Assembly (NCBI RefSeq): GCF_003325755.1
Contig: NZ_QORI02000019.1
Location: 1 to 64,000, forward strand
DNA length: 64,000 bases
DNA from: Pseudomonas sp. SST3
GTDB lineage: Bacteria > Pseudomonadota > Gammaproteobacteria > Pseudomonadales > Pseudomonadaceae
Reading direction: 5' to 3'
Shown here: positions 8,675-16,448 of the stretch, in pieces
How the letters are laid out: every line of letters begins with the position of its first letter
Numbering within the stretch: position 1 is the first letter of the stretch
Made by a program: the position numbers and the translations under genes
Notes under the pieces: generated by a model
Told to the model about the DNA's origin: nothing
Seen by the model: the letters and a program-made list of their open reading frames with translations, nothing else
Databases searched by the model: none

Positions 8675-9751
8675 ATGACACGCTCGGATCATGCTGAAAG
8701 CCTGTCACCCTTGACCGTCGCCCTCCTGGCGACGCCGGACAGCACGGCCTCGACCTTGTTCGGCCTCTACGATTTATTGTTAGGCACCCGCCGCGATTGG
8801 CAGCAGCTGATCAACCAGACCGACGTCGAATCACCCTTTCTCCCGCTGATCGTCAGCCGCGACGGGCAACCGCTGCGGGCATACAACGATGTCCCGATTC
8901 AGCCTCACGCCAGCCTTGGCAACGCGCCGCCGGTCGATGTGGTGATCGTCAGCAACCTGGCGATCAGTCCGTTCGAACCGCTGGATGACCGCTACGACCA
9001 GGAAGCGCAATGGATGCGTGAGCGTTACGAGGCAGGCGCGACGCTGGCGTCGGCCTGTTCGGGCGCAATATTGCTGGCCCGTACCGGCTTGCTGAAAGGC
9101 TGCGAAGGCACTTCTCACTGGGGCTATTGCGACTGCCTGCGCCGCGAATACCCCGAGGTCCATTGGCAGCCGGATAAGGCGTTGGTGACCGCCGGGGTCG
9201 GTCAGCGGCTGGTGGTGTCAGGCAGCGGTAGCAGCTGGCACGCACTGGCGCTCTTTCTCATTGCGCGCTTCATCGGCGCGCGTGAGGCCATGGAGGTGGC
9301 GCGGCTCAACCTGTTCGACTGGGATGCGACCAGCCCGCTTGCTTACGCCGCGATGATGCGCACCGGCCAGCTTGCCGATCCGGTCATTGCGCGTTGTCAG
9401 GAATGGGCCGCGCAGCATTACGACGGCGAAGCCCCGGTGGCGGCGATGGTGCGGATCAGCGGCTTGCAGGAGCGAACCTTCCAGCGCCGCTTCGCCCAGG
9501 CCACCGGGCTGTCGCCTCTGGACTACGTGCACACCCTGCGGCTGGAGGAAGCCAAACAATTGCTGGAAAGCGGAGACCTTCCGGTGGAAGCCATCGCCTG
9601 GGAAGTGGGCTATCAAGACGCCGGATTCTTCGGCCGGCTGTTCCGGCGCAAGGTGGGCCTGACGCCAGCCCAGTATCGCCGACGCTTCGGTGTATTGGCG
9701 CGGCGCTTGGCCAGCGTGGCGACGCCAGCCGCCGCAGTCGGTGCGCATTGA
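8675..9751 (+). CDS. GlxA-type AraC family transcriptional regulator
   Basis: A 358-residue regulator with an N-terminal DJ-1/PfpI-like domain (about residues 10-200, with the nucleophile-elbow-like ASACSGAILLARTGLL) and a C-terminal AraC helix-turn-helix pair (about 240-345: GLQERTFQRRFAQATGLSPLDYV and DAGFFGRLFRRKVGLTPAQYRRRF). Such proteins sense small nitrogenous or aldehyde-type compounds through the first domain; the ligand here is unknown. Its divergent placement suggests the TPR gene as a target. Confidence 0.88.
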   Translation: MTRSDHAESLSPLTVALLATPDSTASTLFGLYDLLLGTRRDWQQLINQTDVESPFLPLIVSRDGQPLRAYNDVPIQPHASLGNAPPVDVVIVSNLAISPFEPLDDRYDQEAQWMRERYEAGATLASACSGAILLARTGLLKGCEGTSHWGYCDCLRREYPEVHWQPDKALVTAGVGQRLVVSGSGSSWHALALFLIARFIGAREAMEVARLNLFDWDATSPLAYAAMMRTGQLADPVIARCQEWAAQHYDGEAPVAAMVRISGLQERTFQRRFAQATGLSPLDYVHTLRLEEAKQLLESGDLPVEAIAWEVGYQDAGFFGRLFRRKVGLTPAQYRRRFGVLARRLASVATPAAAVGAH

Positions 9752-9798
9752 GCGGGTTGACGGACGACGTCAGGTGCCGACTGTCGCCCTTGACGATG

Positions 9799-9818
9799 CG
9801 CCACCTAGGACGGTGGCG
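9799..9818 (+). terminator. stem-loop between convergent regulator and protease genes
   Basis: CGCCACC / GGTGGCG, 7 bp with a 6-nt loop, followed by TTGGTTTCG on the plus strand. It is a fair terminator candidate for the AraC gene, 48 bp after its stop. Confidence 0.5.
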
Positions 9819-9860
9819 TTGGTTTCGATAACCGTTGCAGCCTGAGGTCGGGCGCCGGGT

Positions 9861-11828
9861 TCAGAGCATCCCCGGACCGTCGTCCTCGGGTTGTTCCACC
9901 GGCGCCAGATCGAGGAACTCAGTGTTCTCCATGGCGCTGGCGGCCACCCGGTCGATGCTGCTCATGGCATGGCCAATGATCGAGCTGACGCTGGCTTCGT
10001 GATGATGCTCGGGCAGGCGCTCGATGGCCGCGAGCACTTCTTCACCCGGAACGGTTTCCTCGGCTAGCAGCTTGTCGGCGATCTCATCCAGTGCTGGCTT
10101 GAGCCGCTGCAGCAGGGCCATGCATTCCCGGTCGAGCTGCTTGAGCAGGGTGTCGGCCGCCCGGATGGATTCGCCGGAATCGAACTCGATGTGCGCGTCG
10201 CGCACCGCCTGCAGGCTGAGCAGCGAACCGTTAGGCCCCATCCCCAGCGCGCCAACCATCGACAGCGCGATCTTTGAGGCTTCCTGCAGATCCTGACCGG
10301 CACCGGAGGAGACCTCGTGGAAGTACAGTTGCTCGGCGCCGCGGCCGGCCAGCAGCATCTGGATGCGGTTGCGCAGCTCGGATTCCATATGCAGACGCTT
10401 GTCTTCGACCGGCGTTACCAACGTCACGCCTAGCGCCTGGCCGCGCGGTAGTATGGTGACTTTTTCCACTCGGCCGGTTTTCAGCGCAGCAGCGACCAGC
10501 GCATGGCCGGCCTCGTGCACGGCGATGCGTTTGCGGTCGGTGGGCGACATGGGCGTCACCCCCGATGGTTGCTCGCCGATGCGGCAGGTTTCCACCGCGT
10601 CGACGAAATGCGCCATGGTGACCGTCGTTGCGGCGCCACGCGCAGCGAGCAGGGCGGCATGGTTGGCGATATAGGCGATAGCGGCCGGCGTCAGGCCCAC
10701 GGTGTTACGCGCCAGTTGGGCGAAATCCAGGTCCTGTTCAGCGCGAATCTTGTCCGCGTACAGGCGGAACAGCGCCTCTCGGTCGTTCAGCCCCGGCAGG
10801 CCGACGGCGATCGAACGGTCGAAACGCCCCTCACGGACCAGCGCCGGGTCCAGCGAATTGGGGAAGTTGGTAGCGCCCAGTACCAGCACGCCGCTGGCGC
10901 CGTCGAAGCCATCCATCTCGGCGAGGAACTGGTTGATGATGCGATTGCTCTCGGCATCGCTGGAGCGCTGCTGCTCGGCGCGTTTGCCAATGCCATCGAT
11001 CTCATCGATAAAGATGATGCACGGTGCCTGCTTGCGGGCGGTACGAAACAGCGCCTTGACCTTCTGAATGCCCACGCCGAAGTACATCGAGGAGAAGTCG
11101 CTACCGGTCACCTGAATGAAGCTGGCGTTGGACTCGGTGGCCAGGGCCTTGGCCAGCTGGGTCTTGCCGGTGCCGGGTTCGCCGGTCAGCAGTACCCCCT
11201 TGGGTGGGCGGGCGCCCAGCGCCGTATAGGCCGCGGGATCGCGGAGATAGCTGGTGACATCGGTGAGTGCCTGCTTGGCTTCGCTGGCGCCGATCACGTC
11301 GGCAAAGCTGACGCCGCTACCCTTGCGCTGTACCTGGAAGGCCTGACTCTTGATCGCCAGATAGATAAGCGCGCCGACCAGCAGAAGGATGAATGGCGCA
11401 TAGGGCACGACCGACTTGTACCAGGGCGCCTCACCGTCGGTTTCGAACAGGGTCAGCGGGAACAGCTGGCCTTCGCTGCTGGCGTAATGGTTGAGTAGCA
11501 GCTGGGCGACACGACCGGATTGATCCGGCAGCCAGTAACGCAAACCATCGTTCCGGCTGATGTAGACCGCATCCTTGCCGAGCGCGGCGCTTGATATGGT
11601 TGCGCCACGCAGATCATTCATGAGCACCGAAAGGTCCTGGCGGTTGGTTTCCCAGGGATCGGTGGATTGCCGCAGAGCCTCGAGCATACTGGCGGCAGCG
11701 CCTGTCGAGGGCGTGGCCGGGGCCGCAGGCTTGAACTGCCAGTAGGCCACACAAGCAGCGATGACCAGCACCAGCAAAACGGATAGCACAGGGCCGCGAC
11801 GACCTTGCAGCAGACGTGGTGTTTTCAT
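9861..11828 (-). CDS. FtsH-like membrane AAA+ zinc protease
   Basis: A 655-residue protein with FtsH architecture. There are transmembrane helices near residues 13-30 and 143-160 flanking a small periplasmic region, then an AAA+ domain with Walker A GEPGTGKT (216-223), pore loop MYFGVG, Walker B IIFIDE (271-276) and the RxGRFDR arginine-finger region, then an M41 peptidase with HEAGH (438-442). The start MKTPRLLQG has GGAT upstream; the frame is open 63 codons further but that part lacks family features. It is a clearly diverged FtsH paralogue, since the usual FtsH pore loop is FVGVG and its gene normally sits by ftsJ/rrmJ. An adaptor-like or stress-specific quality-control role is inferred only. 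Confidence 0.85.
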   Translation of the reverse strand: MKTPRLLQGRRGPVLSVLLVLVIAACVAYWQFKPAAPATPSTGAAASMLEALRQSTDPWETNRQDLSVLMNDLRGATISSAALGKDAVYISRNDGLRYWLPDQSGRVAQLLLNHYASSEGQLFPLTLFETDGEAPWYKSVVPYAPFILLLVGALIYLAIKSQAFQVQRKGSGVSFADVIGASEAKQALTDVTSYLRDPAAYTALGARPPKGVLLTGEPGTGKTQLAKALATESNASFIQVTGSDFSSMYFGVGIQKVKALFRTARKQAPCIIFIDEIDGIGKRAEQQRSSDAESNRIINQFLAEMDGFDGASGVLVLGATNFPNSLDPALVREGRFDRSIAVGLPGLNDREALFRLYADKIRAEQDLDFAQLARNTVGLTPAAIAYIANHAALLAARGAATTVTMAHFVDAVETCRIGEQPSGVTPMSPTDRKRIAVHEAGHALVAAALKTGRVEKVTILPRGQALGVTLVTPVEDKRLHMESELRNRIQMLLAGRGAEQLYFHEVSSGAGQDLQEASKIALSMVGALGMGPNGSLLSLQAVRDAHIEFDSGESIRAADTLLKQLDRECMALLQRLKPALDEIADKLLAEETVPGEEVLAAIERLPEHHHEASVSSIIGHAMSSIDRVAASAMENTEFLDLAPVEQPEDDGPGML

Positions 11829-12319
11829 TTCACATCCAATCGGGGAAGCCCGATGTTCGACAAACAACCGCCTTGGAGGCGGACCACAGTTATTCACGGG
11901 GAAGCCCCGCAGGCGCCAATTGGGTGGCGCTGGGCAGTGCTCGCTTGTGGGATGCGATTTATATGCCGGACTGCCTATCGGGCACTTGGGCTCCGATAGC
12001 CGGCGAGGATACGGCAAGTGCCACCATGCGCGTGGCGTTGCGACGAATGGCGGGCCGGTTTTCGACGAATGACCGTTCGGTCGCGGAACGAAATGACTGC
12101 GATGGGCTATAGCTCATGAGCGGCGAACAAGGCTGATCGGCGGGCTTCCAAAACCTCGCCAAGCACGCGCGTCCTTTGACGAAGCTCACGGCATGACGTT
12201 TTTCGCGAGAGGAAACATCGTTTCCGATGAGTGGGCTGCTGAACGTCGGACGTTTAGCGAATTCGTTCCGGATTCGTAGTACATAGCCTGCCTTTCGCAG
12301 TCAGAGCAGTACCCGCACC
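11829..12319. other. 491-bp intergenic region upstream of the FtsH-like gene
   Basis: No convincing gene. Two short perfect palindromic sites stand out: GGAAAC-ATC-GTTTCC at 12211-12225 and AACGTC-G-GACGTT at 12242-12254. They may be operators for the small ORF at 12320. The rest shows short frames on both strands without ribosome sites or family features. Confidence 0.4.
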
Positions 12320-12541
12320 ATGTCTACCCTCACCGAGCTGGCGCAGCAGATCGCGTCGCTGTATCCATTGCAAGACAAGTCCGCCGGTAGGCGTTACCGC
12401 ATTGTCAGTCAGCTGGCAGGCATGACCGAGCTGGAAGAGATCAATGGTGCGCCGCGCTATGTCGATACATGCCAGCTCGCCGATCAGAACCTCTGGGATG
12501 GTGGCACCGCGCTGTCCGCTGGACGACTCGCTTCCGTCTAG
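12320..12541 (+). CDS. small hypothetical protein
   Basis: A 73-codon frame beginning MSTLTELAQQIASLYP. Codon use is GC-biased at third positions like real genes of the window and the first half reads as an amphipathic helix, but the ribosome site is weak (no clear GGAG) and I recognise no family. It sits alone between the FtsH-like gene and the FecR gene. It may be a genuine small soluble protein or a chance frame. Confidence 0.4.
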   Translation: MSTLTELAQQIASLYPLQDKSAGRRYRIVSQLAGMTELEEINGAPRYVDTCQLADQNLWDGGTALSAGRLASV

Positions 12542-12653
12542 CCCACGCCTTTTCTCCGCAGCGTCAGGGCGCGGCCCGAGGGGTCACTCTGTGGCTCAGG
12601 TCTCGCCGTTTCGCTTGTATTTCGCAAAGGTCATCCGGCATTCTGCAGCGTTC

Positions 12654-12673
12654 GCCTGACGCGCGCGTCAGGC
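12654..12673. promoter_or_regulatory. 20-bp perfect palindrome upstream of the FecR-domain gene
   Basis: GCCTGACGCG followed directly by its reverse complement, 61 bp before the FecR-domain start. With no loop, it would make a poor terminator but a good dimer-binding site; terminator of the small ORF is the alternative reading. Confidence 0.45.
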
Positions 12674-12734
12674 CGCCGACGAGAGTGCCTCGGGCAGTGA
12701 TCGCAAGGTCGGCGACCCGTTACGGAGACCGGAA

Positions 12735-13214
12735 ATGATGATGTATGAAAGCAGCTTCGCCATGCTGAAGAGCGCCCGATCGATGCTGATCGTCGCTCTG
12801 CTGGCACTGCCCTCGTTGGGGCAGGCGCAGGAATTGAGCGAGCCGATCGGCTACATCATGAAGGTGAAGGGCGAGGCGACGGTTACCAGCCGCGGACAGA
12901 CGATCGACGCGGCCGTCGGCCAGGCCGTGATCCTCGGCGCGGTGCTGCGTACCGGTGCGCAGGGCTCGATGGGCGTGACGCTCAGCGATAACACTGTGAT
13001 GTCCTTCGGCCCCAACAGTGAATTCATTCTCGATGAATACGAGTTCGAACCCATCCGCGAGGAGCTGCGGCTTAGCGCTCGCATCAGTCGCGGTACGTTG
13101 AATTTCATTTCTGGCGTGATCGCCAAGCTCAAGCCCGAGGCGGTCGAGCTGAAAACCCCCACAGGCACCATCGGAGTGCGCGGTACTCACTTTCTGGTGA
13201 AGGTCGGCCAGTGA
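12735..13214 (+). CDS. secreted FecR-domain protein
   Basis: A 159-residue protein with a signal peptide (MLIVALLALPSLGQAQ cleavage region) and a FecR domain covering the remainder (GYIMKVKGEATVTS, VLRTGAQGSMGVTLSDNTVMSFGPNSEF, SRGTLNFISG, ELKTPTGTIGVRGTHFLV). The domain is usually found in the periplasmic half of FecR anti-sigma proteins, but here it stands alone without a cytoplasmic part or sigma factor. GGAGA precedes the start. Its TGA overlaps the GTG start of the OmpA-like gene. Stand-alone FecR proteins beside OmpA and CHASE2-cyclase genes are a recurrent arrangement. Confidence 0.88.
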   Translation: MMMYESSFAMLKSARSMLIVALLALPSLGQAQELSEPIGYIMKVKGEATVTSRGQTIDAAVGQAVILGAVLRTGAQGSMGVTLSDNTVMSFGPNSEFILDEYEFEPIREELRLSARISRGTLNFISGVIAKLKPEAVELKTPTGTIGVRGTHFLVKVGQ

Positions 13215-13810
13215 TAAAGATGCTGCGATACGGATTCATGCTGCTGTGCTTCGTTTGGTTGCCGGGCTGCGTGACGGGAGATTACGTGGTGCTGCTGGAG
13301 AGTCCGGACGGCACTACCGGCGCGGTGCTGGTGGAGGATGCCGATGGCCAGACTCGCCTCGATCGTACGCATCAGGCTGTGGCGATCGGCAGCCGCGGGC
13401 CTGGCTCGCGTCCGTTCAATGTCGGCGAGCGGCGCATTAACCACGATTTCTCCGAGGCGCTGGCCGCCCAGCCGACCTTGCCACAGCGCTTCCAGCTGTA
13501 CTTCCAGATCGGCAGCGCCGAGCTGACCGAGCAATCGCAGCGAGCCATCGAGCAGGTTTTCGAGGCGATCCGCTTGCGCGGGCCGTCTGCCGTCTCGGTC
13601 ATCGGTCATACCGATACGCTAAGCGGTCCGGTCTGGAACGAGCAGCTGGGCCTGATCCGTGCTCAGGCGATTGCGGACATGTTGCGCAGCCGAGCCATGG
13701 AGGTGATCGAGCTGAGCGTTTCCTCGCATGGCGAGCGCAACCTGTTGATCGATACGCCGGATGGCGTGTCCGAACCGCGCAACCGCCGGGTCGAAGTCAG
13801 CATTCGCTGA
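13211..13810 (+). CDS. OmpA-like lipoprotein
   Basis: A 199-residue protein. The N-terminus carries a lipoprotein signal (LLCFVWLPGC), then a poorly conserved linker, then an OmpA C-terminal peptidoglycan-binding domain (about 95-199: FQIGSAELTEQSQRAIEQVFEAI, SVIGHTDTLSGPVWNEQLGLIRAQAI, EPRNRRVEVSI). The GTG start at 13211 is preferred because AAGG lies 7 bp upstream; the ATG at 13220 is the alternative. It overlaps the FecR gene by four bases, indicating one operon. It likely tethers the outer membrane to peptidoglycan. Confidence 0.88.
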   Translation: MIKMLRYGFMLLCFVWLPGCVTGDYVVLLESPDGTTGAVLVEDADGQTRLDRTHQAVAIGSRGPGSRPFNVGERRINHDFSEALAAQPTLPQRFQLYFQIGSAELTEQSQRAIEQVFEAIRLRGPSAVSVIGHTDTLSGPVWNEQLGLIRAQAIADMLRSRAMEVIELSVSSHGERNLLIDTPDGVSEPRNRRVEVSIR

Positions 13811-13816
13811 GCCGCT

Positions 13817-15925
13817 TCACTTTTCCGTCATCAGGATGCGCTCGCCGCGCTGTCCGGCCCGTAGCCGCTGCAACTGGTAGTGCACCAAGGCGTCATCGGG
13901 TCGCTCGGCGTGCAGCCGTTCGAAGGTCTCGGTAGCCTCTTCATGTTCGCTAACGAGCAGCGCATAGGCTGCGTCATAGCCGCAGTCATCTTTCGTTTCA
14001 CAGGGCTCGTAAAGGCGGATCTGTCGCGCTTTACCCTTGAGCAACACATCGCCGACGGCGCGCATCGGCACGTTCGGGTTAGCTGTGCGGATGGTTTCCG
14101 ATACGCAGAGCTCAGTGCCTAGATAGCGGTTCATACCTTCCAAGCGCGCCGCCACGTTAACCGCATCGCCCAACGCGCGGTAATCGAACAGGGTTTTACC
14201 ACCAAAGTTGCCGACGACAACCTCACCGCTGTGCGCGCTGATGCGCGTGCGTCCGAGTGGGATGCCGGCAGCATGCTGGGCAGCCGTGAAGGTTCGGGTG
14301 AAATCGCGAATCTCCAATGCACAAGCCAGGGCGCGCCGTTGGTGGTCAGGCTGCACCAGAGGGGCTGAGAAAAGGATCGCCATGCCATCACCAACGATGC
14401 GCTCGAGCGTGCCTTCGTGGCGGAAGGCAATTTGAATGATGCCCTCCAGATATTCATTCAGCATGCCCACGACCTGTTCCGGTGACTGCCGCTCCATCAG
14501 ACTGGTGAAGTCGGTGATGTCGGTGAAGACGAAACTGCAGCAGCGTCGCTCGCCGCCGAGCCGCAGCTGCTCGGGATGGCGGACCAGATGGTTGACCAGA
14601 TTCGGCGAGATATAGCGTGAGAATGCATTGCGCATCCAGCGTTGTTGCCGCTCGCTGGCGCGGTGGCGTGCGAGGCTGGTGCCGAGGTAGATCACCAGCA
14701 GGCCAATCGAGAGCGTGAGCGCATCGAGCAGCAGCCCCTGCCGCGAATAGGCCCACCAGGCCGCGGCATGCAGCGCCGCCACCATGGCTACGGCGACCCA
14801 GGCGGCGGTAAACGCACCGCTCCTCAGGGTCAGAAGACACAGCATCAGGCCAGCCAGCAGCAGCGTAAACGCCTCCACCGGACTGGCCCAGAACGGGCGC
14901 CGCAGTGGCGTACCGGCCAATGCCTGTTCGATTGCCTGGGCGTGCACCTGGACGCCTGGAATCATCCCTCCGAGTGGGCTGAAGCGAAGATCCTGCAAGC
15001 CCTGAGCCGAGCTGCCGATCAACACGATGCTGCCCTTTAATGGCCCCATGGACGCCCCGTCCAGCACGCGCCAGGCGGGCACCGTCTGTGCGACCAGGTC
15101 GCGGCGATAGTGCAGCCAGAGTTCACCCCGGCGATTGGTCGGGAGAGTCAATCGGCCGATCCTGACCTGCTCGACCGCACCGCCCGCCGCGGTCTCGATG
15201 CGATAGTGGTTCTGTCCTAGATAGACCCGAAGCGCTTCGGCAGTCAGCGAGGGGAGCAGATGCTCGCCGACGCGAATCATCACGGGCACACGTCGCACCA
15301 CGCCATCGGCGTCGGCCCTGAAGGCCATGGCGCCGCTACCGACGGCAGCCCTCTCAAGTAAAGGTAGCGCGCTGGTGGTCCCGGCGTAGACAGAAAAGCC
15401 GGGCGGTTTCGCGTCCGCGTGAGATTGGATGCCGAAGCGGCTTAGCGGCGTGATCGGCGAAGGTGAGCGTGTGGTGGCGAAGCCGAGGACGCTGGGCTGG
15501 CGCTCGAGCGCAGCGGCGAAAAGTCGGTCGTGGTTGGGCAAGGTGCCAAGCGTTTCGGCGAGGCCGGGCGGCAGCTTCAACTGGTTTACAAGACGGTGCG
15601 GGGAGCTGCGGTCCGGCTCGGCGAACAGCACATCGAACACCACCACTGCGGCGCCGGCATCGTGCAAGCGTTCCACCAACTGTGCCAGCAGATCCCGTGA
15701 CCAGGGCCATTGTCCGAGGCGTGCGAGACTGGCTTCGTCGATGTCCACCACCCGAACCACGGTCTGCTCGGGCGCTGGCCTAGGCTGCCAGCGTTGGTAC
15801 TGATCGAACAGGCTGTTGCGCAAGCTTTGCAGCATCAGTGGTTCGGTTAGATATAGCGCGCAAGCAGCAAGCAATCCGGCCATCGCGAGTAGCAGGCGCG
15901 GCGCCCGAATTCGGGGCAGTATCAT
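13817..15925 (-). CDS. CHASE2-domain adenylate/guanylate cyclase
   Basis: A 702-residue membrane cyclase. One N-terminal helix, a periplasmic CHASE2 domain (about 30-340: VRVVDIDEASLARLGQWPWSR), three closely spaced helices (about 350-415) and a class III cyclase domain (460-640). Metal aspartates are D469 (FTDITDFT) and D513 (VGDGMAILF); N590 and R594 match the transition-state residues. At the position that is usually the base-selecting Lys there is Arg509, while D581 occupies the second selecting site. The start MILPRIRAPRL follows GGGGAG; a TTG six codons earlier is less likely. It converges on the FecR/OmpA pair with only 6 bp between. The substrate, ATP or GTP, is not settled. Confidence 0.88.
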   Translation of the reverse strand: MILPRIRAPRLLLAMAGLLAACALYLTEPLMLQSLRNSLFDQYQRWQPRPAPEQTVVRVVDIDEASLARLGQWPWSRDLLAQLVERLHDAGAAVVVFDVLFAEPDRSSPHRLVNQLKLPPGLAETLGTLPNHDRLFAAALERQPSVLGFATTRSPSPITPLSRFGIQSHADAKPPGFSVYAGTTSALPLLERAAVGSGAMAFRADADGVVRRVPVMIRVGEHLLPSLTAEALRVYLGQNHYRIETAAGGAVEQVRIGRLTLPTNRRGELWLHYRRDLVAQTVPAWRVLDGASMGPLKGSIVLIGSSAQGLQDLRFSPLGGMIPGVQVHAQAIEQALAGTPLRRPFWASPVEAFTLLLAGLMLCLLTLRSGAFTAAWVAVAMVAALHAAAWWAYSRQGLLLDALTLSIGLLVIYLGTSLARHRASERQQRWMRNAFSRYISPNLVNHLVRHPEQLRLGGERRCCSFVFTDITDFTSLMERQSPEQVVGMLNEYLEGIIQIAFRHEGTLERIVGDGMAILFSAPLVQPDHQRRALACALEIRDFTRTFTAAQHAAGIPLGRTRISAHSGEVVVGNFGGKTLFDYRALGDAVNVAARLEGMNRYLGTELCVSETIRTANPNVPMRAVGDVLLKGKARQIRLYEPCETKDDCGYDAAYALLVSEHEEATETFERLHAERPDDALVHYQLQRLRAGQRGERILMTEK

Positions 15926-15965
15926 CAGTCGCGCTCCCCGCAACCGGCCGGTTGGCTAGGCTGGC

Positions 15966-16346
15966 TCAGTCGAGCACCAGAATAGCGTCCATTTCCACCT
16001 GTGCGGCCTTTGGCAGCGCGGCGATGCCGATGGCGGCGCGGGCCGGGTAGGGCTGCTGAAAGTAGCGGCTCATGACTTCGTTGACCGTGGCGAAGTTGCC
16101 CAGGTCGGTGAGGAAGATGTTCAGCTTGACGATGTCTTTCAGCGAGCCGCCAGCGGCTTCGGCTACCGACTTGAGGTTCTCGAATACTTGTACGGTCTGC
16201 GCTTCGAAGCCCTCCACCAGTTCCATGGTCTTCGGGTCGAGGGGAATCTGCCCGGACATGTAAACGGTATTGCCGGCCTTGATCGCCTGGGAATAGGGGC
16301 CAATGGCCGCGGGCGCGTTGTCGCTGTGAATCACGGTTTTGCTCAT
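15966..16346 (-). CDS. ridA: RidA family enamine/imine deaminase
   Basis: A 126-residue RidA/YjgF protein. It hydrolyses reactive enamines and imines formed by PLP enzymes such as threonine dehydratase. Visible family features are [23 protein letters not shown], the internal [14 protein letters not shown] type strand and the C-terminal [23 protein letters not shown] containing the binding Arg. The start MSKTVIHSD follows AGGAG; a longer frame upstream has none. Its position just after spoT matches the gmk-rpoZ-spoT-ridA order known from Pseudomonas. Confidence 0.93.
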   Translation of the reverse strand: MSKTVIHSDNAPAAIGPYSQAIKAGNTVYMSGQIPLDPKTMELVEGFEAQTVQVFENLKSVAEAAGGSLKDIVKLNIFLTDLGNFATVNEVMSRYFQQPYPARAAIGIAALPKAAQVEMDAILVLD

Positions 16347-16448
16347 GGAGGTGCTCCTGGTAGAAGAATGCGGCCCCAGAGCATACGGGCTGAGGCGGGG
16401 TTGCAAAAGCCCTACACCCCGTATCGGTTGGAGAGGTGACCAGTCGAA

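Noticed and set aside
10503..11498. 331-codon plus-strand frame
   Set aside because: Antisense to the FtsH-like protease, whose Walker and HEAGH motifs are clear.
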